Positions 7,563 through 8,604 of a DNA stretch of 8,604 nucleotides are shown one piece after another. This DNA is from an uncultured Roseateles sp. (GTDB lineage Bacteria; Pseudomonadota; Gammaproteobacteria; Burkholderiales; Burkholderiaceae). Numbering within the stretch: the first letter of the stretch is position 1; every line of letters starts with the position of its first letter. Below the pieces are notes generated by a model, which was not told the origin of the DNA, did no database searches, and was given only the letters and a program-made list of their open reading frames with translations. A program made the translations under genes and the position numbers. Where the stretch lies: assembly GCA_946480605.1 (NCBI GenBank), contig CAMLKW010000194.1, positions 1 to 8,604 on the forward strand, read 5' to 3'.

Positions 7563-8604
7563 ATGGCCAAGGAATACAAGGATCTGGTCGTCGGTTTGGA
7601 TATCGGTACCGCCAAGATCATGGCCGTCGTGGCCGAGGTTTTGCCGGGCGGTGAATTGCGCATCGCCGGCCTGGGCGTGGCGCCGTCACATGGCCTCAAG
7701 CGCGGTGTCGTGGTCAATATCGATGCGACCGTGCAGTCCATCCAGCAGGCCTTGAAAGAGGCCGAAATGATGGCTGACTGCAAAATATCCAGGGTTTATA
7801 CGGGGATAACCGGCAGCCATATCCGCGGCCAGAACTCCACCGGCATGGTCATCGTGCGTGACAAGGAGGTCACGCCGGTCGATGTGACCCGCGTCGTCGA
7901 AACCGCCAAGGCCATCAATATCCCCAACGACCAGCGCCTGCTGCTCGTCGAACCGCAGGAATTCGTCATCGACGGCCACGAGGTGAAAGAGCCCATCGGC
8001 ATGAGCGGTGGCCGGCTGGAGGTCAAGGTCCATATCGTGACCGGCGCCCAAAGTGCCGCGGAAAACATCGTCAAGTGCGTGCGTCGCTGTGGTTTGGAGG
8101 TCGATCAGCTGGTTTTGAACCCGAGCGCCTCAAGCCATGCCGCGCTGACCGCCGACGAACGCGACCTGGGCGTGGCGCTGGTGGATATCGGCGCCGGCAC
8201 GACCGATGTCGCGATATTCACCGGCGGCTCCATCCGCCATACCGCCGTCATTCCCATCGCCGGCGACCTGATCACCTCCGATATTGCGATGGCATTGCGC
8301 ACGCCGACCAAGGATGCGGAGGAAATCAAGGTCGAGCACGGTGTCGCCAAGCAGCTGCTGGCCGACCCGTCCGACCAGGTGGAAGTGCCCGGTCTGGGCG
8401 ACCGCAACCCCCGCATGTTGTCCAAGCAGGCGCTGGCCGGCGTCATTGAACCGCGCGTCGAGGAAATCTTCTCGCTGGTGCACCAGGTCATTCGCGAGTC
8501 CGGGTATGAGGAATTGCTGTCCTCCGGCATCGTGCTGACCGGCGGATCGGCCGTCATGCCCGGCATGGTGGAACTCGCCGAGGATATTTTTCTGAAACCT
8601 GTCC
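7563..8604 (+). CDS. ftsA: FtsA, actin-like division protein (3' end beyond window)
   Basis: FtsA is an actin-family ATPase that tethers FtsZ polymers to the inner membrane and recruits later divisome proteins. The frame is open from ATG 7563 to the window end, giving 347 residues of an expected 410-420. The C-terminal membrane-binding helix is therefore not seen. The phosphate-1 motif is LVVGLDIGTAK (8-18). The 1C subdomain region (about 84-163) contains GITGSHIRGQNSTGMV, close to the family pattern. ERDLGVALVDIGAGTTDVAIF (199-219) is the phosphate-2 motif. PIAGDLITSDIA (231-242) and VEHGVA (257-262) follow, then VIEPRVEEIF (294-303). GIVLTGGSAVMPGM (322-335) is the adenosine motif. It lies 8 nt after ftsQ, and ftsZ is expected downstream. 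The first 250 nt are more AT-rich than the genes before it. Confidence 0.96.
   Translation, partial: MAKEYKDLVVGLDIGTAKIMAVVAEVLPGGELRIAGLGVAPSHGLKRGVVVNIDATVQSIQQALKEAEMMADCKISRVYTGITGSHIRGQNSTGMVIVRDKEVTPVDVTRVVETAKAINIPNDQRLLLVEPQEFVIDGHEVKEPIGMSGGRLEVKVHIVTGAQSAAENIVKCVRRCGLEVDQLVLNPSASSHAALTADERDLGVALVDIGAGTTDVAIFTGGSIRHTAVIPIAGDLITSDIAMALRTPTKDAEEIKVEHGVAKQLLADPSDQVEVPGLGDRNPRMLSKQALAGVIEPRVEEIFSLVHQVIRESGYEELLSSGIVLTGGSAVMPGMVELAEDIFLKPV

Noticed and set aside
7752..7800. Possible sigma-70 promoter in ftsA: TTGAAA at 7752-7757 with CAAAAT at 7781-7786 or TTTATA at 7795-7800
   Set aside because: The spacings are 23 nt or more, too long for a sigma-70 promoter. No -35 box stands at 16-18 nt from either -10 candidate.
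1..8604. A hidden novel system, mobile element, CRISPR array, tRNA or terminator
   Set aside because: The whole window is occupied by eight dcw genes with gaps of at most 8 nt. I saw no direct repeats of array type, transposase motifs, tRNA cloverleaf, or GC hairpin followed by a T run.

Overview
This window is a piece of the division and cell wall (dcw) cluster of a high-GC proteobacterium. All genes are on the + strand in the order mraY (3' end) - murD - ftsW - murG - murC - ddl - ftsQ - ftsA (5' part). The protein features point to Betaproteobacteria, order Burkholderiales. These include the long MurD, the MurG variant with a [11 protein letters not shown] segment, the extended [14 protein letters not shown] loop of MraY, and ddl directly between murC and ftsQ. 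I cannot fix the genus. The assignment rests on recalled family sequences, not a search.

Layout: positions 1-353 hold the C-terminal third of MraY (lipid I synthesis). Positions 360-2051 are murD (D-Glu addition). Positions 2048-3304 are ftsW (septal glycosyltransferase). Positions 3301-4377 are murG (lipid II synthesis). Positions 4374-5762 are murC (L-Ala addition). Positions 5759-6730 are ddl (D-Ala-D-Ala). Positions 6727-7554 are ftsQ (divisome scaffold). From 7563 to the window end is ftsA (actin-like FtsZ membrane anchor), cut off after 347 codons. Non-coding DNA is limited to 6 nt before murD and 8 nt before ftsA. There are no RNA genes, mobile elements, CRISPR arrays or terminators.

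The genes cooperate in one pathway. MurC and MurD build the UDP-MurNAc peptide and Ddl supplies the terminal dipeptide. MraY and MurG make lipid I and lipid II. FtsW polymerises lipid II at the septum, where FtsQ and FtsA assemble the divisome. Five successive gene junctions from murD to ftsQ are 4-nt stop/start overlaps (GTGA or ATGA), so translational coupling is likely throughout.

I do not see a new biological system here. The points worth a second look are variations on known proteins: a strongly acidic, basic-free insert of about 51 residues in MurD, altered motifs in MurG, one substitution in the Ddl signature, a small hairpin over the likely ftsQ ribosome binding site, and a local fall in GC at the start of ftsA.
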